Shown piece after piece: positions 31,890 to 43,025 of a DNA stretch of 64,000 nt. The notes under the pieces are model-generated. The model was not told the DNA's origin, ran no database searches, and saw only the letters and a list, made by a program, of their open reading frames with translations. Numbering within the stretch: position 1 is the stretch's first letter; every line of letters begins with the position of its first letter. A program made the position numbers and the translations under genes. The stretch lies in the NCBI GenBank assembly GCA_037178625.1, contig CM074136.1, forward strand, positions 372,001-436,000. Direction: 5' to 3'. The stretch is from Skeletonema tropicum. Taxonomy: Eukaryota > Bacillariophyta > Thalassiosirophyceae > Thalassiosirales > Thalassiosiraceae.

Positions 31890-32409
31890 GATTGAGTAGA
31901 CTGGTTGATACTTTTCAGATAGGCTAATGGTGTATATCGCTGGCGTGTAGGCGGAGGTAAATAAGGAAGGTTCAATATGAAGTGTGCGTCGAGAGACAGA
32001 TTGGCTATCAGAGTTTCAGTCAGTATTGCTTGTGTATACTTTCGTCTTGTTTGCTGTTTGATTTTATGAGTAAATTGATTGAGTGAGCTCTGCCCCAAGA
32101 TACTGGGCCTACGGATGCTCAGCAGGTAGAAGCAAGATGCTTTGTTTTGTGCACAGTACAATATTATGAGATGAGATAAATTGTACGCAGGGATGGTGTT
32201 TCTAAGTGTCTTGGATGGTACTGCGAATATGAATTCCTACAGTAGCGCTGTCACTTCAAAACCGAAATCCACTCGGCGAATGGCTCCACCTCACAATAAC
32301 ATCTTGCCCGATCACCTCCGATCACGATTTCATTCAGTCCATAAAATGTATTGCATGCAAAAGAAAGAACGTCAAACAAACACACTTAAGTCATACATCG
32401 TCACAAAAA
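31890..32409. promoter_or_regulatory. Divergent intergenic region (NTF2-like / kinase-like)
   Basis: The 520 bp between two outward-facing start codons must hold both promoters. No canonical TATA box at a convincing distance or recognisable binding site was identified. Sequence is unique within the window. Confidence 0.35.
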
Positions 32410-33825
32410 ATGGGCGCTAATAATAACAATAGCATCGACAAGATTGAAGAAATTTGGGAGTACGATGAAAAGATGAAGAAACGAGAACTTGTTATCAACA
32501 CCATCGTGCAGAGGAGTGCGTTCTCCTCTCACCAGATACTCCAGGGCATTAACGAGGCCGCCAGCCCATCATCTGCAACTGGCAGCAGCAAAGTCGAGGC
32601 CATCGTCCTCTCGGGCGGATACACAAACTATTCCTACAAGATCTTTGTTCCAGGACAGCCTCATCTTTGTCTCTTCGCCAAGCTTACATTTGAACGTGCA
32701 ATATGGAACCCTGACAAAGATGCACTCTATGACCTTCAGCGTACTGTCAATGAGTATGAGCTGATGGCGACCTTCTCAAAAATCATGCCTGATTGTGTTG
32801 TTGCTCCGCTCGCCTTGTGGGATGTCGAGCACGAAGGACAAAAGATGAAACTATTGGTCACGGAGTGGTCGAAGGCTGATGAACAATTCAGCAACCAATT
32901 CATAGACGGATCCATTGACCCTAGAGCTGCTCCCAAATTAGCTAGTGCCCTTGCAGCAATCAGCTCCATGACGGATTATGATCCACACTTCAACGAGCAA
33001 GCCAAGTCCTACATGGATACACAGGCGGCAAAGCATCTGCGTTCGTCTATAGAACATTTATGCCTGAAGTGCAAGCCTAAAGATCGCACTGAAAATTACT
33101 GTTCCATGATGGGAGCTGAAATCATGCTGAAGGTGATAGATGCCAATTATGTCGACTTTCATCGAAGTGATTGTCTCGTTCATAGTGATTCTCATGCCTT
33201 CAATATCCTCGTGGAAGCCAAGCCTAATGAGCAAGATCTTGACCTGTTCGCGCCCGACGGAACAGTAGTTCTCTGTGATTTTGAAATGGCTTCGGTAGGA
33301 CCGTTTGGTCGAGACGCTGGACTTGTCCTTTCGTGGCCTTTGGCATGCATGGTGTCGCATGCACTCAAAAACACCGAGTCCAATGCGAATATACAAATAA
33401 GGCGCTTCATCGAGACCTTTTTGACGTGTTATCTCTCTGAGATGAGTACAGGAAGGACAGCAAAAGAAATGGCATATATGTACAGGCGATGTTACGGGTG
33501 GGCGGGATTGTTCATGGTTGCAGTCTTTTACCTTAAAGGCGGCTTTGTAGGCGAGGCTCCGGGAGCTGAGAACAACAAAGCAAGGGATTATATTCGTGAT
33601 TCAATGGGTGCGCTTGGATTGAAACTGATGCGTGTATGTTATGATACAGAATACGTGCCAGAAACCACAACTTTGAAAGAGCTAACATTCATGTTCAACA
33701 CTTTGGTAGACGAAGAATTGACACAGGCGTATGCTTTATCAACTCCAAAAGGAAGAGTGCAGCCTCGTAAATCTTCCTTGCTGCGTATCAGCAATCGTCG
33801 TGTGAGTGATGCTGGTATTGTATGA
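32410..33825 (+). CDS. Aminoglycoside-phosphotransferase-fold kinase, methylthioribose-kinase-like
   Basis: The 471-aa protein has the layout of the APH/choline-kinase fold: a nucleotide-binding loop LSGGYTNYSYKI (68-79), the ATP-anchoring Lys in LFAKLTF (91), the catalytic loop LVHSDSHAFNIL (256-267; D260 as base, N265 binding Mg), and the metal-binding VLCDFEMASVGPFGRDAG (287-304; D290). The HSD form of the catalytic loop with DxE-FE and GPFGRDAG closely recalls 5-methylthioribose kinase (HGD...DPE...GPMGFD), an enzyme of methionine salvage; other small-molecule kinases of this fold remain possible because HSD replaces HGD. No signal peptide, so cytosolic. The C-terminal 30 residues are basic and low in complexity. 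Expression depends on the divergent spacer at 31890-32409; the 3' end faces the next gene with 140 bp between. Confidence 0.7.
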   Translation: MGANNNNSIDKIEEIWEYDEKMKKRELVINTIVQRSAFSSHQILQGINEAASPSSATGSSKVEAIVLSGGYTNYSYKIFVPGQPHLCLFAKLTFERAIWNPDKDALYDLQRTVNEYELMATFSKIMPDCVVAPLALWDVEHEGQKMKLLVTEWSKADEQFSNQFIDGSIDPRAAPKLASALAAISSMTDYDPHFNEQAKSYMDTQAAKHLRSSIEHLCLKCKPKDRTENYCSMMGAEIMLKVIDANYVDFHRSDCLVHSDSHAFNILVEAKPNEQDLDLFAPDGTVVLCDFEMASVGPFGRDAGLVLSWPLACMVSHALKNTESNANIQIRRFIETFLTCYLSEMSTGRTAKEMAYMYRRCYGWAGLFMVAVFYLKGGFVGEAPGAENNKARDYIRDSMGALGLKLMRVCYDTEYVPETTTLKELTFMFNTLVDEELTQAYALSTPKGRVQPRKSSLLRISNRRVSDAGIV

Positions 33826-33965
33826 ATTACAAAGCACCACCAGTAGTTAGGTAACAATTTAGAAAGCAACATAGCATATTATCAGGAATTATCTGATCGT
33901 ATAGAAACGTATCGTCACAATATAGTGTTATAACAAAGCGTTATAACACACCTTAAATCTATCTA

Positions 33966-36272
33966 TTAATCAATGAGCTCAGTGTGAATAGAGTGTCTCG
34001 TCTTGATCTTTCCACCAGATCCCATCCTCCTCTCAACAAGCACAGTTGCCACCAATGTCTCTCCAGATGGAATCTTCGTCCATGACTTCTCGACAGTTCG
34101 TAATATTCCTTTCCTCTCGTTGGATGATTTCGACTTGGCCGAACATGTGTAGATTTGGGAAGATGATTGTCCAGGAGGTTCCACAACAAACTTTTGCAAC
34201 ATGTGCAATACCCATCCACATGCCAAATATAACACAGATGCAGCAAGACAAAATACCAAGTCTTGATTGGGCTTGCATTGCAATCCACGAAAGTATCCAC
34301 CTCCTTTGCAGTTGTTGGTCTGATAATATACCATTGACAAGGCTTGCAATATTCCTGCAAGGATGTAACCCAATCCCAACAGACTAATACTCGATTCACC
34401 GTACGGAATACACATCATTGTCATTGTCAGCAGCAGTAATCCACCACCTAAGCAAGTCGCAAGGACGCTCACCATCCTAGCTACCATAAAGGGGGTATCC
34501 ACCTCCATATCCGACGGGTATGGCAAACACACTTCTCCATCATACACTGTCCCAGGTGACAAATAACTCCAGAGACCCAATTCAAACACTACTTGACTAC
34601 TATGTTCCTCTTCTGGCAATACAGTCAAGAAGCGGCAAGATCTCAGTGTTACAATTGATAGGCACAATGCCACTGTACCAATCACAATTGGTAACATGAC
34701 CTTCCGTCCATGAGGAAACATGAAGAATGTTTTGTGATACCGTGCTGCTGTTCCCATGACTACTGCTGCTGCTATTCCTGTACTCCACAAGTCGTCATGA
34801 TGATGAGCATTATTATTGCTGTTGATATTGTTGTTGTCATTGCTGCTGCTGTTGCGTCCACCTCTACTCGAAATAACATTCCTACCACCCTTCTCCAAAT
34901 CAATCCTAACATTGGTCTCAAACACATCATCATCTTCTTCTTCCAATCCATCATCATTATCACCACTTATTATTATTAAAGATGATTCATCCGTAGTAGT
35001 CTCCATCATCATCATCATTACATTACGTAATGCATACCCATTCATAACTGCTGCATTCTTGTACTGTGGATTGGTACTTTTGACTCTGCCTCCGGTTTGG
35101 CCGTGTAGATGAAATGACGCTGATTCAATTGTCCCTTGGATTGATTTAGGATTGATGACTATTTCATGTTCATGGGTTTGTTCATGATCTTGTCGATCTT
35201 GTTCTTCTTGCTCATGCTGTTGTTGTTGTTGTAGCTCCATGTTGCTGTAATGAATGTCACTGCCGTGTTGGACATGATGGCTGCTACTACTACTACTACT
35301 ACCACTTGCCAGCGAAGAATCACAAGTGTGAATACCTACACACGCATCATCATCGTCATCATCTTTTTCCTTGTGTTGATACTTATATTTACCAAAGTTC
35401 TGTTGTAACAAGTGTCGTAATCGATGCTGCTGGTCATGATATTGCTCATTGTTGCCGCCCTTATTGTTAGGACTGTTGCTGCCATTGTTATTTTCACTGG
35501 AATTATCATCACCGATGCGATAATTATTACACGCAGTTTCTGTATCGGTAGCATCATGAAAAAATGATGTCGGAAGGGACACGGCAGGTACATCAAAATC
35601 ACGCTGATGTTTTCTCCGTTGACGAAGTTCCGAAGATGATAGTGGCCCGTAGGACGACGAAGGTGAAGCTGATGAAGACGACGAAGCAGATGATGACGAA
35701 GGAGTACGTGATCCCGAGGATGCTGGTGAATATCGAGAAGATGTTGTGGATGCCGCACTGGATGAACTGCACGAAGGTGTGGATGGACATGTTGATGTTT
35801 GCTTATTATTTTGATGGTTGCTGCTGTTTATGTTCGATGGTAACAAGACTGTCAATTCGCTGGATGCTACTGCTTGCGACTGTACGCAGGCAGTTGTTGT
35901 TGTCTGCTGATCTCGATCGTCAGCAGTCTCAATTTCGCTTTGCTCTGGCTCCGGATCAGGCCGCTGCCGCTGATGCCGATTAGTATGCTCACAGGCGGCA
36001 TCATCAAGAGGTGCCGTCATGGCCGAACATTTTTTTCTCGACGGTGCTTGAGGCACAGACTTCATCTTGGACGATGAGGAGCGAGGCGGAGTCACCAGTA
36101 GTGTTGGGAGGAGTGAACTTCTTGACGCTTCTACGAAAGAGGGCGATAATATCAATAATGAGCCAGTTGAAGTTGTGTCAGGCCGATGATGCAGTGGCAG
36201 TGGAGACGAGGGCTCCTCTTTTCCTTGAGCAGCTGCAGAAGGAGGGCCCTGTGAAGAAACGATGCTGTCCAT
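33966..36272 (-). CDS. Four-pass membrane protein with long low-complexity N-terminus, 768 aa
   Basis: Residues 1-505 are disordered: Ser/Thr/Pro-rich stretches (poly-Ser near 190-225), Asn-rich, Gln/His-rich and acidic blocks encoded by trinucleotide repeats. From 506 the protein is ordered with four predicted membrane segments: about 526-545 (VIGTVALCLSIVTL), 596-621 (SVLATCLGGGLLLLTMTMM), 627-650 (LLGLGYILAGILQALSMVYY) and 671-693 (LVFCLAASVLYLACGWVLHM). The first loop (about 546-590) has CLPYP, and the second extracellular-side loop has CKGGGYFRGLQC, suggesting disulfides. The tetraspan layout recalls claudin/PMP22-like proteins, but no family could be named; it is probably stramenopile-specific. 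The start is supported by a second copy of its 5' end at 41247-41745 that keeps the same ATG. Function unknown. Confidence 0.75.
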   Translation of the reverse strand: MDSIVSSQGPPSAAAQGKEEPSSPLPLHHRPDTTSTGSLLILSPSFVEASRSSLLPTLLVTPPRSSSSKMKSVPQAPSRKKCSAMTAPLDDAACEHTNRHQRQRPDPEPEQSEIETADDRDQQTTTTACVQSQAVASSELTVLLPSNINSSNHQNNKQTSTCPSTPSCSSSSAASTTSSRYSPASSGSRTPSSSSASSSSSASPSSSYGPLSSSELRQRRKHQRDFDVPAVSLPTSFFHDATDTETACNNYRIGDDNSSENNNGSNSPNNKGGNNEQYHDQQHRLRHLLQQNFGKYKYQHKEKDDDDDDACVGIHTCDSSLASGSSSSSSSHHVQHGSDIHYSNMELQQQQQHEQEEQDRQDHEQTHEHEIVINPKSIQGTIESASFHLHGQTGGRVKSTNPQYKNAAVMNGYALRNVMMMMMETTTDESSLIIISGDNDDGLEEEDDDVFETNVRIDLEKGGRNVISSRGGRNSSSNDNNNINSNNNAHHHDDLWSTGIAAAVVMGTAARYHKTFFMFPHGRKVMLPIVIGTVALCLSIVTLRSCRFLTVLPEEEHSSQVVFELGLWSYLSPGTVYDGEVCLPYPSDMEVDTPFMVARMVSVLATCLGGGLLLLTMTMMCIPYGESSISLLGLGYILAGILQALSMVYYQTNNCKGGGYFRGLQCKPNQDLVFCLAASVLYLACGWVLHMLQKFVVEPPGQSSSQIYTCSAKSKSSNERKGILRTVEKSWTKIPSGETLVATVLVERRMGSGGKIKTRHSIHTELID

Positions 36273-36400
36273 GGTTATTGCTACCTCTATATGATTAGAA
36301 GGATTGATCCTCCATCGCTACACTACACGCATGCACTTGAGAGCAATCTCACACAGCACAACACACTGTGATGATCATGGTGGCAAGAGATGCGCCACAC

Positions 36401-37965
36401 AGCTTTGAACGGAAAGAATGACCTTCTTATTGCTTCAGTCCAGGCCTAAGTATTGTAAGTAGTACCTGCCCCTATCTGACGAGTCCACTGAGTGCCGATG
36501 CGTCAACGATACACTATTTAGAGATGCATGAAGACTTGCAAAGCGGCACCACCACTGTCCTTTTTTGAACAAGCACCACACAAGGCAAGTTCAATGATGT
36601 TGTAATGGCCGATATCTTCCGTTCTAGTAGTCCAATGAGGGCGATAAGTGGCGTTTTGGAAAGCCCTTGAGCAGCTCTATCGATTCGAGGTATAATGAGC
36701 CTGTTTGGACGATTTTTTACAGATCGTCTCGGTCAAAAATGGGTCTATAAAGCGCCCAGCTCGGCCAGATTCGGCTTGACAGCCACAATATCCAATGAAC
36801 CGTCCGAATTTGACCAAAATAGTACAAATTAGCAACCAATCGAAAGCTCGTTTGAAGCGCTATCGATTAGTACCATTATGTCTATCAAATTACTAACCAC
36901 TGCTCGGGCAAAGCCCTCGCGAAAAAGCGACATGATAATCAGCCTCATTCAGACAATCAGTACGTCGAAAATCCCAAAAAGCGACCACTTTATCTTCAAT
37001 GCCACTTTAATGCGGCATCATTATCATGACAATACACACTGCTCGGCCGGGGGCCCTCGCACAACACACTTCTTTTCATGGGACGAATAACATGAACTTC
37101 AGGTGCAGCGAGACCAAACGCTACGCTGAAGAACGAAGGCGTAGATCAGCCTCCCTCATCACTCATTATGGTACATGTACCGTCCAATAATCATTACTCA
37201 TCCATCCTTCAACATTATCACCACTCCCAACAACCATGTTGTCATCCTACAGCCGGCGAGCAGTGGATGAATAATGAATACAACCTCATCATTCCACTGC
37301 TACTCCCAACTCCTTACTCTCCTCCACCAACCACTGTGGAGGGAGACCGAGCAGTGTTTATCCATCGACAACTCCACCCGTGCCAATTATCATGTTCATC
37401 GCCCTCCTCGGCGGTCGCTTTTTGGGATCGAGCTGTGATTATTAGTAATTAGTAGATCTTCGCATAAATGTCGTGCCAACCAATCATTGACCACGCTGAT
37501 CTACGCCGTCGTTCTTCAGCGAAGCGTCTTGGATCTTCGACCAGTCATAGAGCCCGCCTGATTTAAGCATCGTTCTTCAGCGCAGCGTTTGATGCGGTCG
37601 TGCCAACTGTCATCTTCTTCGCCGATCAATGAAGTCGCTTTTTACAATCTCACAACGTACCAACTGTCATTGACGGCAGTATTGAGCGAGTGCGAGCGGC
37701 AGCGAGGACGAGCAGTGTTTATTGTAGTATTCGATAATTGATAGAGCTTGAAATGACGATTCGAATGGTTGTGTCATTGTCGATTCTCTGGTTAAAATTC
37801 GAATGTCGATTTAAATTTGGGGGGCGCTCGATATTCGGATTCTCTAGAGGTCGATGTCGATTTAGTTGAGTCGATATATATGACAACGGGTCGATATTTG
37901 ACGTTGATTATAGTACTTATCGATAGAGCTCGACGAGACGATTCGAAATCACCACTCATTGCCTT
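36401..37965. repeat. Tandem unit 1 of 1565 bp
   Basis: The unit begins at CTTTGAACGGAAAGAATGAC, about 130 bp upstream of the membrane-protein start codon, and is repeated from 37966 with no difference that I could see. Inside are recurring pieces: GCAAAGCCCTCGCGAAAAAG, CGTCGAAAATCCCAAAAAGC and, in inverted orientation, GGCGGTCGCTTTTTGGGATC; also ACGCTGAAGAACGAAGGCGT (37122) and its inverted relative CGCCGTCGTTCTTCAGCGAA (37505). Short open stretches of up to 94 codons are repeated with the unit but are low-complexity and unsupported. Confidence 0.9.
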
Positions 37966-39530
37966 GCCTTTGAACGGAAAGAATGACCTTCTTATTGCTT
38001 CAGTCCAGGCCTAAGTATTGTAAGTAGTACCTGCCCCTATCTGACGAGTCCACTGAGTGCCGATGCGTCAACGATACACTATTTAGAGATGCATGAAGAC
38101 TTGCAAAGCGGCACCACCACTGTCCTTTTTTGAACAAGCACCACACAAGGCAAGTTCAATGATGTTGTAATGGCCGATATCTTCCGTTCTAGTAGTCCAA
38201 TGAGGGCGATAAGTGGCGTTTTGGAAAGCCCTTGAGCAGCTCTATCGATTCGAGGTATAATGAGCCTGTTTGGACGATTTTTTACAGATCGTCTCGGTCA
38301 AAAATGGGTCTATAAAGCGCCCAGCTCGGCCAGATTCGGCTTGACAGCCACAATATCCAATGAACCGTCCGAATTTGACCAAAATAGTACAAATTAGCAA
38401 CCAATCGAAAGCTCGTTTGAAGCGCTATCGATTAGTACCATTATGTCTATCAAATTACTAACCACTGCTCGGGCAAAGCCCTCGCGAAAAAGCGACATGA
38501 TAATCAGCCTCATTCAGACAATCAGTACGTCGAAAATCCCAAAAAGCGACCACTTTATCTTCAATGCCACTTTAATGCGGCATCATTATCATGACAATAC
38601 ACACTGCTCGGCCGGGGGCCCTCGCACAACACACTTCTTTTCATGGGACGAATAACATGAACTTCAGGTGCAGCGAGACCAAACGCTACGCTGAAGAACG
38701 AAGGCGTAGATCAGCCTCCCTCATCACTCATTATGGTACATGTACCGTCCAATAATCATTACTCATCCATCCTTCAACATTATCACCACTCCCAACAACC
38801 ATGTTGTCATCCTACAGCCGGCGAGCAGTGGATGAATAATGAATACAACCTCATCATTCCACTGCTACTCCCAACTCCTTACTCTCCTCCACCAACCACT
38901 GTGGAGGGAGACCGAGCAGTGTTTATCCATCGACAACTCCACCCGTGCCAATTATCATGTTCATCGCCCTCCTCGGCGGTCGCTTTTTGGGATCGAGCTG
39001 TGATTATTAGTAATTAGTAGATCTTCGCATAAATGTCGTGCCAACCAATCATTGACCACGCTGATCTACGCCGTCGTTCTTCAGCGAAGCGTCTTGGATC
39101 TTCGACCAGTCATAGAGCCCGCCTGATTTAAGCATCGTTCTTCAGCGCAGCGTTTGATGCGGTCGTGCCAACTGTCATCTTCTTCGCCGATCAATGAAGT
39201 CGCTTTTTACAATCTCACAACGTACCAACTGTCATTGACGGCAGTATTGAGCGAGTGCGAGCGGCAGCGAGGACGAGCAGTGTTTATTGTAGTATTCGAT
39301 AATTGATAGAGCTTGAAATGACGATTCGAATGGTTGTGTCATTGTCGATTCTCTGGTTAAAATTCGAATGTCGATTTAAATTTGGGGGGCGCTCGATATT
39401 CGGATTCTCTAGAGGTCGATGTCGATTTAGTTGAGTCGATATATATGACAACGGGTCGATATTTGACGTTGATTATAGTACTTATCGATAGAGCTCGACG
39501 AGACGATTCGAAATCACCACTCATTGCCTT
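37966..39530. repeat. Tandem unit 2 of 1565 bp
   Basis: The second copy matches unit 1 along its whole length as far as read, down to the same short open stretches. Such identity in non-coding DNA means a very recent duplication, continuing gene conversion, or an assembly artefact. Confidence 0.9.
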
Positions 39531-41215
39531 GCCTTTGAACGGAAAGAATGACCTTCTTATTGCTTCAGTCCAGGCCTAAGTATTGTAAGTAGTACCTGCC
39601 CCTATCTGACGAGTCCACTGAGTGCCGATGCGTCAACGATACACTATTTAGAGATGCATGAAGACTTGCAAAGCGGCACCACCACTGTCCTTTTTTGAAC
39701 AAGCACCACACAAGGCAAGTTCAATGATGTTGTAATGGCCGATATCTTCCGTTCTAGTAGTCCAATGAGGGCGATAAGTGGCGTTTTGGAAAGCCCTTGA
39801 GCAGCTCTATCGATTCGAGGTATAATCAGTTTAATTGGACGATTTTTTACAGATCGTCTCGGTCAAAAACGGGCCTAGATTCTGACCAGCACGGCCGCAT
39901 TCGGCTTTGCAGCCAGAATGTCACATGAAACGTCCGAATTATTTGACCAAAATATGAATTGACAACCAATCGAAAGCTCTCTTCGCCCTGATTCGATATA
40001 TATTATCATTGCAATCAAAGTAGCAATCACTGCTCGGGCAAAGCCCTCGCGAAAAAGCGACCATTTTAATCCACACCATCAATTCCAGTTGGTACGTCGA
40101 AAATCCCAAAAAGCGACCACCTTCAGCTGTAAGATCCAGACAGTTGGCACGAGCGCATCAAAATTAGTCGGTGCTCGCCCCCCCAGGCCTAAGAACGCTT
40201 CGCTGAAGAACGATCTCTTACTGGGGCGTCATCATCAACTGGCCTCGACTCCGCTCGGCAAGAAATGAAGTTACTTATATCTACAAATCACTACATTCAC
40301 GATACCATCCATCATCGCAGTATTTTCATTTACCACTTTATATCTGATATTACCAACCAATCACTACTCTGCATCATGATGCGTACCAACAACAACCAAT
40401 GCACATCGACATCGTACCAACTAATCATTATTCGCATCAACCCACCAATCATAATCCCACAAGTGCCAACCCGTCACAACCACACCGTGCCAATCCATCA
40501 TGATGAGAATGATTAATGCTTCGTCATCGTAATCAATATCTCATTGACAATAAGATTTACCCACCACCGCCGATGATGATGAGGATTGTCTTCCACCTCC
40601 GCCACGCCACCAATCCTCACATCGGCGGTGGTGGAAGATGATGATGAGGATTGGTGGCGTGGTGAATGTGTCGGTGTTGGTTGTGGCGGTGGATTAGACG
40701 ATTAGACAACAATCAACATCACCACCGCCACATCCACCACCGCCGGAATTACAACAATAATGATAAATATTGTTTAATCAACAATCAACAACCACCACCG
40801 CCACAACTCTATAGCGAGCCGCAAGGCGAGCCGTAATGTTTATTGCGGCGGTGCGGTGGTGGATGATTACGTCTCACAACAGTTGGTACCAACTGTCATT
40901 GACAAGCTGATCGTCAATGTGTGTATTGAGCGAGTGCGAGCGGCAGCGAGGACGAGCTGTGTTTATTGTGTTTATCGAATCGATAGCGCTTGAAATGACG
41001 ATTCGAATGGTTGTGTCATTGTCGATTCTGGTCAAAATTCGAATTTGGAATGTCGATTTAAATTTGGGGGGCGCTCGATATTCGGATTCTAGTGAGGTCG
41101 ATTTAGTTGAGTACATTGACAACGGGTCGATATTTGACGTTGATTATAGTACTTATCGATAGAGCTCGACGAGACGAATCGAAATCACCACTCATTGCCT
41201 TGCTACGACCGCTGC
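39531..41215. repeat. Unit 3, divergent, with hairpin-rich insert
   Basis: The first 295 bp match units 1 and 2. From about 39827 the sequence is a diverged relative (GACGATTTTTTACAGATCGT kept, then many substitutions), from about 40190 to 40860 it is different, and from 40890 to 41205 it again resembles the unit end (GTGCGAGCGGCAGCGAGGAC, TTAAATTTGGGGGGCGCTCG). The insert contains CACCACCGCCGATG...CATCGGCGGTGGTG and CCACGCCACCAATCCTCA/GAGGATTGGTGGCGTGG inverted repeats at 40562-40665. Confidence 0.75.
40562..40665. repeat. Overlapping inverted repeats, cruciform-forming
   Basis: CCACCACCGCCGATG at 40561-40575 is complementary to CATCGGCGGTGGTGG at 40620-40634, and CCACGCCACCAATCCTCA (about 40601-40618) to TGAGGATTGGTGGCGTGG (about 40645-40662). 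The same CCACCGCC motif recurs up to 40860. Two alternative hairpins compete for the same bases. Confidence 0.6.
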
Positions 41216-41246
41216 AAGACAAGTTATAGAGGTTGTTGTTGTTGTC

Positions 41247-41745
41247 GGCTGATCTCGATCGTCAGCAGTCTCAATTTCGCTTTGCTCTGGCTCCGGATCA
41301 GGCCGCTGCCGCTGATGCCGATTAGTATGCTCACAGGCGGCATCATCAAGAGGTGCCGTCATGGCCGAACATTTTTTTCTCGACGGTGCTTGAGGCACAG
41401 ACTTCATCTTGGACGATGAGGAGCGAGGCGGAGTCACCAGTAGTGTTGGGAGGAGTGAACTTCTTGACGCTTCTACGAAAGAGGGCGATAATATCAATAA
41501 TGAGCCAGTTGAAGTTGTGTCAGGCCGATGATGCAGTGGCAGTGGAGACGAGGGCTCCTCTTTTCCTTGAGCAGCTGCAGAAGGAGGGCCCTGTGAAGAA
41601 ACGATGCTGTCCATGGTTATTGCTACCTCTATATGATTAGAAGGATTGATCCTCCATCGCTACACTACACGCATGCACTTGAGAGCAATCTCACACAGCA
41701 CAACACACTGTGATGATCATGGTGGCAAGAGATGCGCCACACAGC
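41247..41745 (-). pseudogene. Second copy of the 5' end of the membrane-protein gene
   Basis: Positions 41247-42218 repeat 35905-36876 essentially base for base. The copy includes the start codon (41614) and about 122 codons of the disordered N-terminus plus the upstream region, then runs out into unrelated sequence (TTTTTSITCLAAVVARQ, stop at 41192). It has no membrane domain, so it is a truncated duplicate. It could still drive transcription because the putative promoter is copied intact. Confidence 0.85.
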
Positions 41746-42218
41746 TTTGAACGGAAAGAATGACCTTCTTATTGCTTCAGTCCAGGCCTAAGTATTGTAA
41801 GTAGTACCTGCCCCTATCTGACGAGTCCACTGAGTGCCGATGCGTCAACGATACACTATTTAGAGATGCATGAAGACTTGCAAAGCGGCACCACCACTGT
41901 CCTTTTTTGAACAAGCACCACACAAGGCAAGTTCAATGATGTTGTAATGGCCGATATCTTCCGTTCTAGTAGTCCAATGAGGGCGATAAGTGGCGTTTTG
42001 GAAAGCCCTTGAGCAGCTCTATCGATTCGAGGTATAATGAGCCTGTTTGGACGATTTTTTACAGATCGTCTCGGTCAAAAATGGGTCTATAAAGCGCCCA
42101 GCTCGGCCAGATTCGGCTTGACAGCCACAATATCCAATGAACCGTCCGAATTTGACCAAAATAGTACAAATTAGCAACCAATCGAAAGCTCGTTTGAAGC
42201 GCTATCGATTAGTACCAT
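41746..42218. repeat. Partial copy of the tandem unit start
   Basis: The stretch repeats 36404-36876, that is the beginning of unit 1, and then diverges (ACCATTATGTCTATC versus ACCATAATCATCGTC). The following 200 bp (42219-42430) are a diverged relative of 39985-40210 (CTCGCGAAAGAACGTC, GTTGGCACGTCGAAAATC). Confidence 0.85.
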
Positions 42219-42430
42219 AATCATCGTCAAATTAATAATCACAGCTTGGCCAAGGGCCTCGCGAAAGAACGTCATTTTGATCAATGCGGTCAATTTCATT
42301 CCAGTTGGCACGTCGAAAATCAAAAAATGCGACCACCTTAATGATGCGATAACATAATAATAATAAACGCACGAAGCATCGATCAGTGTAATCTTGACAG
42401 TTGGTACGGACACATCAGACGCTGCGCTGA

Positions 42431-43025
42431 AGAGCGAACCATTCGATACTATTCACCATCTACACGACAGATTAGACTCTCTCTCTCCTCCAGTGTGATT
42501 ATTGCCGGCGAAAGGATGAAGCAATCAAAGTTGAGGAGAGAGATAAGTGGAGTTCACGTTCTCTGTTCCATTGTAACTCCAAGCTGATAATAAGTTTGTA
42601 TGTAGAAGTACCGTTCGAGAATGTACAACACTCTTAGAAACATTTCACCTTCAGAACATGTTAGTTACAAATTTATTAGAGCATATGGATATGTAGTAGA
42701 AGATATTATATCTTGGATATTAGCTGATAAAACGGTGCCAACAGAGAAAAATTGAGGTCATGGGAGCTCGTCCAAGCTCTCCTGCTCCTGGTGGGATGGT
42801 ACGTCCGTATATAAGAATATATATGAAATCGGAGCCTGTTGAGTTGAACTTACTTCGTCATGCTTTGACACGACAGTTGTGTCTCAACAGAAAAGAGTAG
42901 AACTAGAACATTGTAGACAAGTAGTATTAGTATGCGTTTAATTTGGGCTTGGATTGGAGCATGACAGCCTGTTTCTAATTCTCTATACAATAGTGCTTTC
43001 GTTGAACCTGTGTTCCTCAATCCTT
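42431..43025. other. Spacer downstream of the first HSF gene
   Basis: No gene or repeat was recognised. The sequence is AT-rich and unique in the window. Confidence 0.4.

Noticed and set aside
35336..35983. Long frames antisense to or overlapping the membrane-protein gene
   Set aside because: They consist of Met/Ser/His-rich sequence produced by reading trinucleotide repeats on the other strand or in another frame.
37168..37452. 94-codon frame repeated at 38733-39017
   Set aside because: Repeated only because the whole 1565-bp unit is duplicated; composition is low-complexity and no homologue or motif is recognised.
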